DNA of 64,000 nucleotides. It comes from Argentina anserina (taxonomy: Eukaryota; Streptophyta; Magnoliopsida; Rosales; Rosaceae). The number at the start of each line of letters is the position of its first letter. Position 1 is the first letter of the stretch. The notes under the pieces are model-generated. The model had not been told where the DNA came from and ran no database searches. It saw nothing but the letters and a program-made list of their open reading frames with translations. The DNA lies in the NCBI RefSeq assembly GCF_933775445.1, contig NW_026089433.1, positions 124,001 through 188,000 on the forward strand, given 5' to 3'. Shown here piece by piece: positions 45,006 through 54,600 of the stretch. Made by a program: the position numbers and the translations under genes.

Positions 45006-46744
45006 TGATAGAGCGTTCGGTTAGAACGTCTATAAAATACCCTGAAAAACATCATCGTTAGTATAGAATAAGCAGGGATCGTTCAGTCCGGGGAATCAAA
45101 AGGGCTTCAACACTTATCATGTTATTGGGGGATTTGATTTGGATTCTAAAACTATAACGTAAAATAAATCCTAAATTACTTATATACAATTGATCAACCA
45201 CTCATCACATAACCAAAACACGAATTCTACTCAAGAAACATGTATGACATGCATAGAACACATATAGGCAGCAAGTATTTTCGATTCTTTCTAAGTACAT
45301 TTCAATTCCAATTCTAATTAGAGTCCGAAGCGGTTCATCTAATCGTTAAGACTTCTTAATTATTTAGAATCAACGAAGCGTTCAATCCTAAACATATGCT
45401 AAAGAGAGTTCAACATAACGAAGCGTACTAATTGAACAACAAAGTAGCACATAAGCACATTAAGTCGAATTGGAGACATGTAAGCAAGCATGGCGTCACT
45501 CATCTTGATTAAACATGTAAATTCCTAGAACTATCACAGCCCTATATAAGTATCCATAATTGAAACACGAAGCGCATATTCAATCAATGCACACTTTGGT
45601 GAATTAAATCGCAACCCTAGGAGAACCATGGCCTTGGCTTCCTCAAGTATTGATTTAGATGTACAAATTCAAGGAATTAATTGAAATAAAACCTAAATTA
45701 ATTTCGAAACCCTACTGCCCTAAGTCATTATACACAGCAAACATACAAATCTCATGAGTTCATACAATCAAAACATAAAACCAAAGAAGTCTGAAATTAT
45801 ATTCTTCATATATGAAACCCAAAATAACATCCAATAATTCATTCAATAAATTCGAAAATTGCAGAAAATAAAAAGAAAGATTACAAGCCATGGATGAATA
45901 CACATTAGAAACCTTGAAGGATGATGCAAGGATGAATTCGGATTTGGAGAGGCAAGAAGATGAGCATGGCTTGGTGGAGATGGATGAAGTTTTTGGCTTG
46001 TAATTTTCTGGATATTTGGGCAGAATTTCGGCTTGCTTTGTGAGAGAATGAAGATCGTGAATTGTGAGGGAGGCCATGCCTTTTATAGAGGAAGGAGGAG
46101 AGGAGGGGCTGCTAGGGTTTTGAATGGGCTGATCCATGTATTTCCTTTTTTTTCTTTTCTTTCCTTCTCGATTGAATGATGATCATCTTTGTTGGTCACA
46201 TGCATTCTCCCTTCTTCTAGACCACATGCATTCTTCAGAATTATCTCTTTGTTCTCTCCTTCCTTTTTCTTCTTTTGTTTCCTTCTTTTCTTATTCTTTC
46301 CATTTAATGGCCGGATGAACCTTCCCTCCTTTAAGGCTGCATACTTCTTCCTTTTCATCTTATTCAGAAACTAAATTACTTCTTTCCCTTTTCTCCTTTT
46401 GTTTCCTTCTTCTCCTCTTTCTTTCCATAATTTCCAACTCATTATCTCACATTTAATTCTGAAAATAAGGAAAGGAAATAATAAATATAAATCACATATG
46501 TTACAGAAATATCGAATAAAAAAAATCCTAACCAAACTAGGTTTCCTAGTTCGACAAGGAATACTACTCTATAGCACTCTCGACAATTTCTGCATTTTAC
46601 ACCTGTTTTAGCACCAAAAGGGAACGAACGTCACTAAAGACTCCTAACTCGACTCAATGACTCTATATTACAATAATAAGGGCTAAGCAAAGTACAAATA
46701 GAGGTAAAAACATGTTAAGAACGTCGCACAAAGTGCTCCTATCA
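45006..46744 (-). repeat. 3' LTR (1739 bp)
   Basis: Direct repeat of 49886-51625 at an offset of 4880 bp, matched line by line by eye with a single base difference at 45106 and one fewer A in the A-run near 46517-46524. It contains four copies of the octamer (A/C)CGAAGCG at 45325, 45373, 45418 and 45567, also present in the other LTR. Directly outside it, at 45001-45005, is GATAC of the satellite, copied at the far end of the element. Confidence 0.95.
46081..46087 (-). promoter_or_regulatory. Putative TATA box of the 3' LTR, reading out into the left satellite
   Basis: Same TATAAAA as in the other LTR. Transcription from this copy would leave the element leftwards at 45006 and enter the satellite, producing the strand that reads ...GTATC... 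and carries most of the long open frames. This is a possible source of satellite transcripts, inferred only from position. Confidence 0.45.
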
Positions 46745-46760
46745 ACTACCCCACACTTGG
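46745..46760 (-). other. Polypurine tract next to the 3' LTR
   Basis: The minus strand reads CCAAGTGTGGGGTAGT and abuts the first base of the 3' LTR. A purine-rich AAGTGTGGGG-type tract at this place is expected as the RNase-H-resistant primer for plus-strand DNA synthesis. Its core CCCCACACTT (plus-strand reading) recurs twice more inside the element, at 47577 and 48281. Confidence 0.8.
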
Positions 46761-47486
46761 CTTTTGCTAGTCCCTTAGCAAAACAAAACAAAACAAACAC
46801 AAAACTCTATTGCCCCTAAATGATTGCCTCAGAATCTCAAAACACATAGCTTTCAAGTTTAAGCATTTGCATGTAAGCACATAAATTCCAAGTTTCATAA
46901 ACATGTTTCATGGTATGAATAAGTAAGAAATGAGACAATAAGCACATAACATGTTTAGTTAATCCAATCCTCCTCAGAAGGTATACTATCTTCTTTTCAC
47001 TCAGATTCATGGTTATGATTAACACACAAGTATATGCAAGAGAAAGGATAATAAAGCATCAAATAGCTTGCATATTTCATCAAATGAAGGCACTTTGTGA
47101 ATAACAAAAGGAAAACCTCATTTAACAACTAAGTGCACAAATGGACCAAAACCATATGCTCAACTCATGTGATCATCTCCACAAACCAAGTTTTGCTCAT
47201 TTTAAGAATCATTAGGATCATTAGATAAGGTGAATGTTTAGGCTTAGCTAAAGGCATGGAATATCAAGGAATTACAAAGGTAATCCTATAGACTTAGCAG
47301 AGTAAACACCATCCTTATGACACCACACACCATCAAGGGCCAAATATAACAAGTTGGGCCCAATCATCATTTCTACCACAAAGTGAACATGGACAAAGGT
47401 CAAATACACATTTTTAGACCTTCAATTACAACTCAACTCCAAATCACAAATGGAAGACAACATCTTTTCTTTCCTTTTTCTTGTTT

Positions 47487-47535
47487 TGCCGAATTCATAC
47501 ATTTTTTTTTTCATTCATTCATTTTTTTTTCGGCA
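47487..47535. repeat. T-rich low-complexity tract bounded by a short inverted repeat
   Basis: TGCCGAA at 47487-47493 and TTCGGCA at 47529-47535 bracket two T runs separated by CATTCATTCA. The arms are perfect over 7 bp. Probably microsatellite-like sequence inside the 3' half of the element; no function is inferred. Confidence 0.6.
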
Positions 47536-47576
47536 TGATTAAAAGCTTGTTCATATTTTCTTTCTCATCTCTTCCA

Positions 47577-47586
47577 CCCCACACTT
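47577..47586 (-). other. Third polypurine-like AAGTGTGGGG core
   Basis: Plus-strand CCCCACACTT, identical to the cores at 46749-46758 and 48281-48290. It lies about 0.83 kb from the 3' LTR and about 0.7 kb from the other inner copy. Its regular reuse suggests that the 3' region of this element was built by duplication, although the flanks have diverged. Confidence 0.55.
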
Positions 47587-48280
47587 ATTTCATACATCAT
47601 CACAACATCATCTCAAAAAAAATAGTTCTGCCAAGTCTATAGGACAAGGTAGAGGTAACTATACTAAGCATGGAGATAACATAGGTGATGAAGAAAGGCT
47701 CAATGTAGGCTCAAATGGGGTTCAACTAAGGGGTCCCAAACAGGGCACATATAGGGATACATGGCTGTTTGGCTAAAGTGGTGGAAATCCTAGAAATGAT
47801 CCATAAATCCTTTTCAAAATCAGAGCATTTTATGACTTAAAAGTTTCAACAATCACAAAAGATGAGTTCTAGTAAATTCTAGAGTCCATTAAAAACTATG
47901 GCACATAGTCATTGAATATGCAAAGAATAATGAGGTTCACAAAACAACCACGAAATTTCATATTATCACTCAAGAAGAAAGCATATATAGGCTCAAAAAC
48001 TCACAGGTTGTTATGGACTTAGACTAACCAAACATGTATGTCATATTACATTCAATCAACTCTCACATGTTCATACCAAATCCACATTATCAATGAAACT
48101 TACAATTCAATTCTTATGAAATGCAAAACCATCATCTATGCATTTAGAGACATAATCATCCTAGACTTTAGGGGCATCCTAAGACTCAAAATATCACATT
48201 TTTTTCGAATTTTTTTTTTCTTTTCGTTTTTTAACATGAAATCAAAGCAAAAATCAGCAAACAATGATCATGTAACCCTA

Positions 48281-48316
48281 CCCCACACTTAGAAAATTAC
48301 ATTGTCCTCAATGTAA
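48281..48316 (-). other. Second polypurine-like tract with a perfect 8-bp hairpin
   Basis: Plus-strand CCCCACACTT at 48281-48290 is followed by TTACATTG-TCCT-CAATGTAA at 48297-48316, a perfect 8-bp inverted repeat around a 4-base loop. On the minus strand the hairpin precedes AAGTGTGGGG. A 'TTGAGGACAATG...AAGTGTGGGG' arrangement is familiar from the 3' region of Tat-type elements. It may be a second plus-strand priming site or a remnant of a 3' region duplication. Confidence 0.6.
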
Positions 48317-48451
48317 GCTCAATAATCATAATGTAATTCATAAGTATAGACTAAGATCACACAATAATACATATACAATTCAACCATAAGAGTGAAGGGA
48401 TAAGAAAATGCAAACTCCCGTAGACGACTCCTCCACAGGTACGGTTGAAAT

Positions 48452-48500
48452 GGGTTGCCTCCCATGCAGCGCTTAATGTTTATAGTCCTTTGGCCTAGAC
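48452..48500 (-). other. Conserved Tat-type motif normally found downstream of pol
   Basis: The minus strand starts GTCTAGGCCAAAGGAC, passes AAGCGCTGCA, and ends TGGGAGGCAACCC. From memory of the family, an AAGCGCT...TGGGAGGCAACCC string of this kind lies shortly after the pol reading frame in many Tat/Athila-lineage elements. If so, everything coding should lie between here and the primer-binding site, where only about 1.36 kb remains, too little for gag-pol. Function of the motif is unknown to me. Confidence 0.55.
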
Positions 48501-49019
48501 TCTTCATTTCTTTTTAAGTTGTAGGCCATGCCACTTGGAGTTGTACACCTCCAAATTTGTGCCTCTTTGACTATCAAAACTCGATGCATGTTCATCCACT
48601 CTTAAACTACATCGCATCAAGAGAAAGATAATTAGAAAAGTGGAGATGAGATCTCGAAGAATAAGTTAGTAAAGTGTTAATGATTAAGCTAAAGTTAGAA
48701 TGAGTTGAATTAATTGCAAATCATGAATCAAAAGTTAGAGTGTGGTAGAACTCCGCTTCTTGCAACACTTGTCGTCCTTCCCAAGTCATTGAAAGCTTCA
48801 ATCAACTATTAACAATAGAATTCTCCAACTCTTTCTTAGAATCCACAATTGACAACTATGCTATACAAAGACACAAAATGTTAATGATCAATTATATATA
48901 AAACGAAATAAAAGACATGTTAGTAATTGTATAAATGAAATACAAGTATAAACGTTAAGGACAATTTTTGTTTTACAACAAATGTGTATGAATATCCTAA
49001 AATATAATTGTTTTTATTC

Positions 49020-49560
49020 ACAACATCCTAATGTTTAAGGTACGTGGAGCAGAGGAGCTAACTGTGCAATGGACTGAAACAGCCCAAGGTAAGGGTCTTG
49101 CTTTATCCGATATACCTTAAAAATTAGAATATTATTTTCTTTTGAAACTATATACATCTATTTATACAAAGTTATTTTCTAAGTTATAAAGCGAGGTGGA
49201 CGTGCGGCCTAAGTACGTCGTCTAGACACAAACTCATTCCTTTGTTTCAGAAGGCTAGATAGCTAGAATCAGAGATAGTCACAAGGCAGGACTCATTTGT
49301 TGGACACCACGGGGGCCACAACCTCGAAAGGATGTTTTCCCAATCGACTCCATCACCGAGATGTATGTCAGTCTATGGGCCTCTGAGATCCAATTTTGTA
49401 AACCTTGAACCAGGGTAATGAAAATAGCAAGCCCCTTACTCAGCTCGGAATAACTTTGTGTGTTAGACTGCTCGCAAAGTGTTAATAAAAGCCGCCCACA
49501 ACCCCAAGTGACCTTTGCAAGGTACAAATGGAGGGTTAAGGCTAATATTAACAAAATGGA
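49020..49560. other. More GC-rich island of unknown origin inside the element
   Basis: This stretch stands out from the AT-rich surroundings. On the minus strand a 91-codon frame runs 49554-49279. On the plus strand a short open segment ending CCCAAG at 49088 is followed by GTAAGG, a good match to a plant 5' splice site. I recognise no protein in either reading. It sits where gag-pol would be expected, so it may be a scrambled remnant of the coding region or a captured fragment of a host gene. Evidence is compositional only. Confidence 0.35.
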
Positions 49561-49864
49561 CTTTACCTATTCCGTTCACCTTATAACTTACAATAAACTA
49601 AGCATAAATAAATATTTAGCTTCCTTAAAGATAAAAATAAAAAATTTAACTATGTGTAACAAGTTTCTTATAGGCATACTACTACAACAATATAACAAAT
49701 AACAACTTAATATACACAATAAAAATTTTCGTTCTATCCAAGTTTTTTTTTTCTTTCGGAGTTACTGTTCATATAAGCACTATTTACGATTACTATTCAC
49801 AGAAACAAAATGCAATTATACAATTCACAATAGTAACACTTCAAATCATTGAGAATTAATCAAT

Positions 49865-49882
49865 TCCCCGGCAACGGCGCCA
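49865..49882 (-). other. Primer-binding site for tRNA-Asp
   Basis: The minus strand reads TGGCGCCGTTGCCGGGGA, beginning three bases after the 5' LTR. It is complementary over 18 nt to the 3' end of plant tRNA-Asp: the CCA tail, discriminator G, acceptor strand CAACGGC and the adjoining CCCC of the T arm. The match fixes the element's orientation. tRNA-Asp priming is characteristic of Athila and several Tat-type gypsy elements. Confidence 0.93.
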
Positions 49883-49885
49883 AAA

Positions 49886-51625
49886 TGATAGAGCGTTCGG
49901 TTAGAACGTCTATAAAATACCCTGAAAAACATCATCGTTAGTATAGAATAAGCAGGGATCGTTCAGTCCGGGGAATCAAAAGGGCCTCAACACTTATCAT
50001 GTTATTGGGGGATTTGATTTGGATTCTAAAACTATAACGTAAAATAAATCCTAAATTACTTATATACAATTGATCAACCACTCATCACATAACCAAAACA
50101 CGAATTCTACTCAAGAAACATGTATGACATGCATAGAACACATATAGGCAGCAAGTATTTTCGATTCTTTCTAAGTACATTTCAATTCCAATTCTAATTA
50201 GAGTCCGAAGCGGTTCATCTAATCGTTAAGACTTCTTAATTATTTAGAATCAACGAAGCGTTCAATCCTAAACATATGCTAAAGAGAGTTCAACATAACG
50301 AAGCGTACTAATTGAACAACAAAGTAGCACATAAGCACATTAAGTCGAATTGGAGACATGTAAGCAAGCATGGCGTCACTCATCTTGATTAAACATGTAA
50401 ATTCCTAGAACTATCACAGCCCTATATAAGTATCCATAATTGAAACACGAAGCGCATATTCAATCAATGCACACTTTGGTGAATTAAATCGCAACCCTAG
50501 GAGAACCATGGCCTTGGCTTCCTCAAGTATTGATTTAGATGTACAAATTCAAGGAATTAATTGAAATAAAACCTAAATTAATTTCGAAACCCTACTGCCC
50601 TAAGTCATTATACACAGCAAACATACAAATCTCATGAGTTCATACAATCAAAACATAAAACCAAAGAAGTCTGAAATTATATTCTTCATATATGAAACCC
50701 AAAATAACATCCAATAATTCATTCAATAAATTCGAAAATTGCAGAAAATAAAAAGAAAGATTACAAGCCATGGATGAATACACATTAGAAACCTTGAAGG
50801 ATGATGCAAGGATGAATTCGGATTTGGAGAGGCAAGAAGATGAGCATGGCTTGGTGGAGATGGATGAAGTTTTTGGCTTGTAATTTTCTGGATATTTGGG
50901 CAGAATTTCGGCTTGCTTTGTGAGAGAATGAAGATCGTGAATTGTGAGGGAGGCCATGCCTTTTATAGAGGAAGGAGGAGAGGAGGGGCTGCTAGGGTTT
51001 TGAATGGGCTGATCCATGTATTTCCTTTTTTTTCTTTTCTTTCCTTCTCGATTGAATGATGATCATCTTTGTTGGTCACATGCATTCTCCCTTCTTCTAG
51101 ACCACATGCATTCTTCAGAATTATCTCTTTGTTCTCTCCTTCCTTTTTCTTCTTTTGTTTCCTTCTTTTCTTATTCTTTCCATTTAATGGCCGGATGAAC
51201 CTTCCCTCCTTTAAGGCTGCATACTTCTTCCTTTTCATCTTATTCAGAAACTAAATTACTTCTTTCCCTTTTCTCCTTTTGTTTCCTTCTTCTCCTCTTT
51301 CTTTCCATAATTTCCAACTCATTATCTCACATTTAATTCTGAAAATAAGGAAAGGAAATAATAAATATAAATCACATATGTTACAGAAATATCGAATAAA
51401 AAAAAATCCTAACCAAACTAGGTTTCCTAGTTCGACAAGGAATACTACTCTATAGCACTCTCGACAATTTCTGCATTTTACACCTGTTTTAGCACCAAAA
51501 GGGAACGAACGTCACTAAAGACTCCTAACTCGACTCAATGACTCTATATTACAATAATAAGGGCTAAGCAAAGTACAAATAGAGGTAAAAACATGTTAAG
51601 AACGTCGCACAAAGTGCTCCTATCA
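49886..51625 (-). repeat. 5' LTR (1740 bp)
   Basis: Begins at 51625 and ends at 49886 on the minus strand. The plus-strand reading is TGATAGAGCG...GCTCCTATCA, giving the usual TG...CA ends inside a 6-bp terminal inverted repeat (TGATAG/CTATCA). It is identical by eye to the other LTR except C at 49986 (T at 45106) and nine rather than eight A in a run near 51404. A TATA-like box lies about 660 bp from the outer end, so U3 is roughly 0.65 kb and R plus U5 about 1 kb. The U3 half is purine-rich on the minus strand (51018-51310). A 125-codon open frame (51017-50640, minus) starts upstream of the TATA box and is not regarded as a gene. Confidence 0.95.
50961..50967 (-). promoter_or_regulatory. 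Putative TATA box of the 5' LTR
   Basis: The minus strand reads CTCTATAAAAGGC, with TATAAAA at 50967-50961, a canonical plant TATA box. Transcription would be expected to start about 25-35 bp further on, near 50930, and run leftwards through the element. Placement gives a U3 of about 0.65 kb, reasonable for a 1.74-kb LTR. The start site has not been seen directly. Confidence 0.55.
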
Positions 51626-51630
51626 GATAC
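51626..51630. repeat. Target-site duplication GATAC, right copy
   Basis: GATAC directly follows the CA-side end of the 5' LTR (...CCTATCA) and continues into GCAAATGATG of the satellite. It matches the left copy at 45001-45005 without mismatch, as expected for a young insertion. Confidence 0.95.
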
Positions 51631-54600
51631 GCAAATGATGTAAAGATATACAATTGGAATAGTAAAGATACGCAAACGATGTAAAGATACACAATTGGAA
51701 TAGTAAAGAAACGCAAACGATGTAAAGATACTCAGTTTGAAAGAAATACACTCCCACACTTGCAAAACTCTCAATTACAATAGAAACTCGCATCAGAAAG
51801 CCTTACAGAAAGATACTCAAACGAGAAATGAAAAGATACACAATTGGAGTAGTAAAGATACGCAAACGATGTAAAGATACACAATTGGAATAGTAAAGAT
51901 ACGGAAACGATGTAAAGATACACAATTGGAATAGTAAAGCTACGCAAACGATGTAAAGATACTCAGTTTGAAAGAAACACACTCCCACACTTGCAAAACT
52001 CTCAAATTCAATAGAAACTCGCATCAGAAAGCCTTACAGAAAGATACTCAAACGAGAAATGAAAAGATACACAATTGGAATAGTAAAGCTACGCAAACGA
52101 TGTAAACATACTCAGTTTGAAGGAAACACACTCCCACACTTGCAAAACTCTCAAATTCAATAGAAACTCGCATCAGAAAGCCTTACAAAAAGATACTCAA
52201 ACGAGAAATGAAAAGATACAAAATTGGAATAGTAAAGATACGCAAACGATGTAAAGATACTCAGTTTGAAAGAAACACACTCCCACACTTGCAAAACTCT
52301 CAATTACATTAGAAACTCGCATCAGAAAGCCTTACAGAAAGATACTCAATCGAGAAATGAAAAGATACTCAATTGGAATAGTAAAGATACGCAAACGATG
52401 TAAAGATACACAATTGGAATAGTAAAGATACGCAAACGATGTAAAGATACACAATTGGAATAGTAAAGATACGGAAACGATGTAAAGATACACAATTGGG
52501 ATAGTAAAGATACGCAAACGATGTAAAGATACTCAGTTTGAAAGAAACACACTCCCACACTTGCAAAACTCTCAAATTCAATAGAAACTCGCATCAGAAA
52601 GCCTTATAGAAAGATACTCAAACGAGAAATGAAAAGATACACAATTGGAATAGTAAAGATACGCAAACGATGTAAAGATACTCAGTTTGAAAGAAACACA
52701 CTCCCACACTTGCAAAACTCTCAATTACATTAGAAACTCGCATCAGAAGCCTTACAGAAAGATACTCAAACGAGAAATGAAAAGATACACAATTGGAATA
52801 GTAAAGATACGCAAATGATGTAAAGATACACAATTGGAATAGTAAAGATACGCAAACGATGTAAAGATACACAATTGGAATAGTAAAGAAACGCAAACGA
52901 TGTAAAGATACTCAGTTTGAAAGAAATACACTCCCACACTTGCAAAACTCTCAATTACAATAGAAACTCGCATCAGAAAGCCTTACAGAAAGATACTCAA
53001 ACGAGAAATGAAAAGATACACAATTGGAGTAGTAAAGATACGCAAACGATGTAAAGATACACAATTGGAATAGTAAAGATACGGAAACGATGTAAAGATA
53101 CACAATTGGAATAGTAAAGCTACGCAAACGATGTAAAGATACTCAGTTTGAAAGAAACACACTCCCACACTTGCAAAACTCTCAAATTCAATAGAAACTC
53201 GCATCAGAAAGCCTTACAGAAAGATACTCAAACGAGAAATGAAAAGATACACAATTGGAATAGTAAAGATCAGCAAACGATGTAAAGATACTCAGTTTGA
53301 AAGAAACACACTCCCACACTTGCAAAACTCTCAATTACATTAGAAACTCGCATCAGAAGCCTTACAGAAAGATACTCAAACGAGAAATGAAAAGATACAC
53401 AATTGGAATAGTAAAGATACGCAAATGATGTAAAGATACACAATTGGAATAGTAAAGATACGCAAACGATGTAAAGATACACAATTGGAATAGTAAAGAA
53501 ACGCAAACGATGTAAAGATACTCAGTTTGAAAGAAACACACTCCCACACTTGCAAAACTCTCAAATTCAATAGAAACTCGCATCCGAAAGCCTTACGGAA
53601 AGATACTCAATCGAGAAATGAAAAGATACACAATTGGAATAGTAAAGATACGCAAACGATGTAAAGATACTCAGTTTGAAAGAAACACACTCCCACACTT
53701 GCAAAACTCTCAATTACATTAGAAACTCGCATCAGAAAGCCTTACAGAAAGATACTCAATCGAGAAATGAAAAGATACTCAATTGGAATAGTAAAGATAC
53801 GCAAACGATGTAAAGATACACAATTGGAATAGTAAAGATACGCAAACGATGTAAAGATACACAATTGGAATAGTAAAGATACGGAAACGATGTAAAGATA
53901 CACAATTGGGATAGTAAAGATACGCAAACGATGTAAAGATACTCAGTTTGAAAGAAACACACTCCCACACTTGCAAAACTCTCAATTACATTAGAAACTC
54001 GCATCAGAAGCCTTACAGAAAGATACTCAAACGAGAAATGAAAAGATACACAATTGGAATAGTAAAGATACGCAAACGATGTAAAGATACTCAGTTTGAA
54101 GGAAACACACTCCCACACGTGCAAAACTCTCAAATTCAATAGAAACTCGCATCAGAAGCCTTACAGAAAGATACTCAAACGAGAAATGAAAAGATACACA
54201 ATTGGAATAGTAAAGATACGCAAACGATGTAAAGATACACAATTGGAATAGTAAAGATACGCAAACGATGTAAAGATACTCAGTTTGAAAGAAACACACT
54301 CCCACACTTGCAAAACTCTCAAATACAATAGAAACTTGCATCAGAAAGCCTTACAGAAGGATACTCAAACGAGAAATGAAAAGATACACAATTGGAATAG
54401 TAAAGATACGCAAACGATGTAAAGATACACAATTGGAATAGTAAAGATACGCAAACGATGTAAAGATACTCAGTTTGAAAGAAACACACTCCCACACTTG
54501 CAAAACTCTCAAATACAATAGAAACTCGCATCAGAAGCCTTACAGAAATATACTCAAACGAGAAATGAAAAGATACACAGTTGCATTAGTAAAGATACGC

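Larger units (their letters stand above)
46761..49864 (-). other. Internal region of the retrotransposon, no gag-pol recognised
   Basis: About 3.1 kb of AT-rich sequence between the polypurine tract and the primer-binding site. No long open frame and no retroelement catalytic motif are visible. Landmarks in minus-strand order are a more GC-rich island (49560-49020), a TGGGAGGCAACCC motif (48500-48452), two inner copies of AAGTGTGGGG (48290 and 47586), and T-rich or A-rich low-complexity tracts around 48200-48232 and 47462-47530. Most of it looks like the 3' untranslated half of a Tat-type element joined to a short 5' part, with the coding centre missing. Confidence 0.75.
45006..51625 (-). mobile_element. 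Non-autonomous LTR retrotransposon, Ty3/gypsy Tat/Athila-like, inserted in satellite
   Basis: Complete element of 6620 bp bounded by direct long terminal repeats and flanked by GATAC on both sides. The minus-strand order is 5' LTR (51625-49886), tRNA-Asp primer-binding site, 3.1-kb internal region, polypurine tract, 3' LTR (46744-45006). No gag, protease, reverse transcriptase, RNase H or integrase motif is visible in the internal region in any frame; the longest internal open frame is under 100 codons. Assignment to Tat/Athila-like gypsy elements is inferred from the tRNA-Asp primer site, the purine-rich AAGTGTGGGGTAG tract and a TGGGAGGCAACCC motif that I associate with sequence downstream of pol in such elements. 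Because it lacks enzymes, it must have used proteins of an autonomous relative. The near-identity of its LTRs shows recent movement. It could be described as a large retrotransposon derivative or as an internal-deletion derivative. Confidence 0.93.

Noticed and set aside
45890..46003. 37-codon acidic frame on the plus strand of the LTR with a good ATG context (GCCATGGAT), copy at 50770-50883
   Set aside because: Antisense to the element, very short and unsupported by any family; listed only because the start context is good.
45760..46137. 125-codon minus-strand frame in the 3' LTR (and its copy at 50640-51017)
   Set aside because: It spans the TATA box and the likely transcription start, is serine/proline-rich by base composition and is identical in both LTRs simply because the LTRs are. 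No known domain.
46083..46374. Overlapping short frames on both strands in the pyrimidine-rich U3 segment
   Set aside because: Low-complexity sequence giving phenylalanine/leucine/serine runs on one strand and lysine/glutamate runs on the other; not coding.
48319..48507. 62-codon minus-strand frame over the TGGGAGGCAACCC motif
   Set aside because: The nucleotide motif is the recognisable feature; the peptide has no resemblance to pol and the motif normally lies outside the coding region.
49865..49882. A tRNA-Asp gene
   Set aside because: Only the 3' 18 nt of the tRNA are matched. The anticodon and D arms are missing, and the site sits three bases inside an LTR, which is the place of a primer-binding site.
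45006..51625. Second nested transposon or solo LTR inside the element
   Set aside because: No further paired terminal repeats, terminal inverted repeats with target duplications, or transposase-like frames could be found in the internal region.
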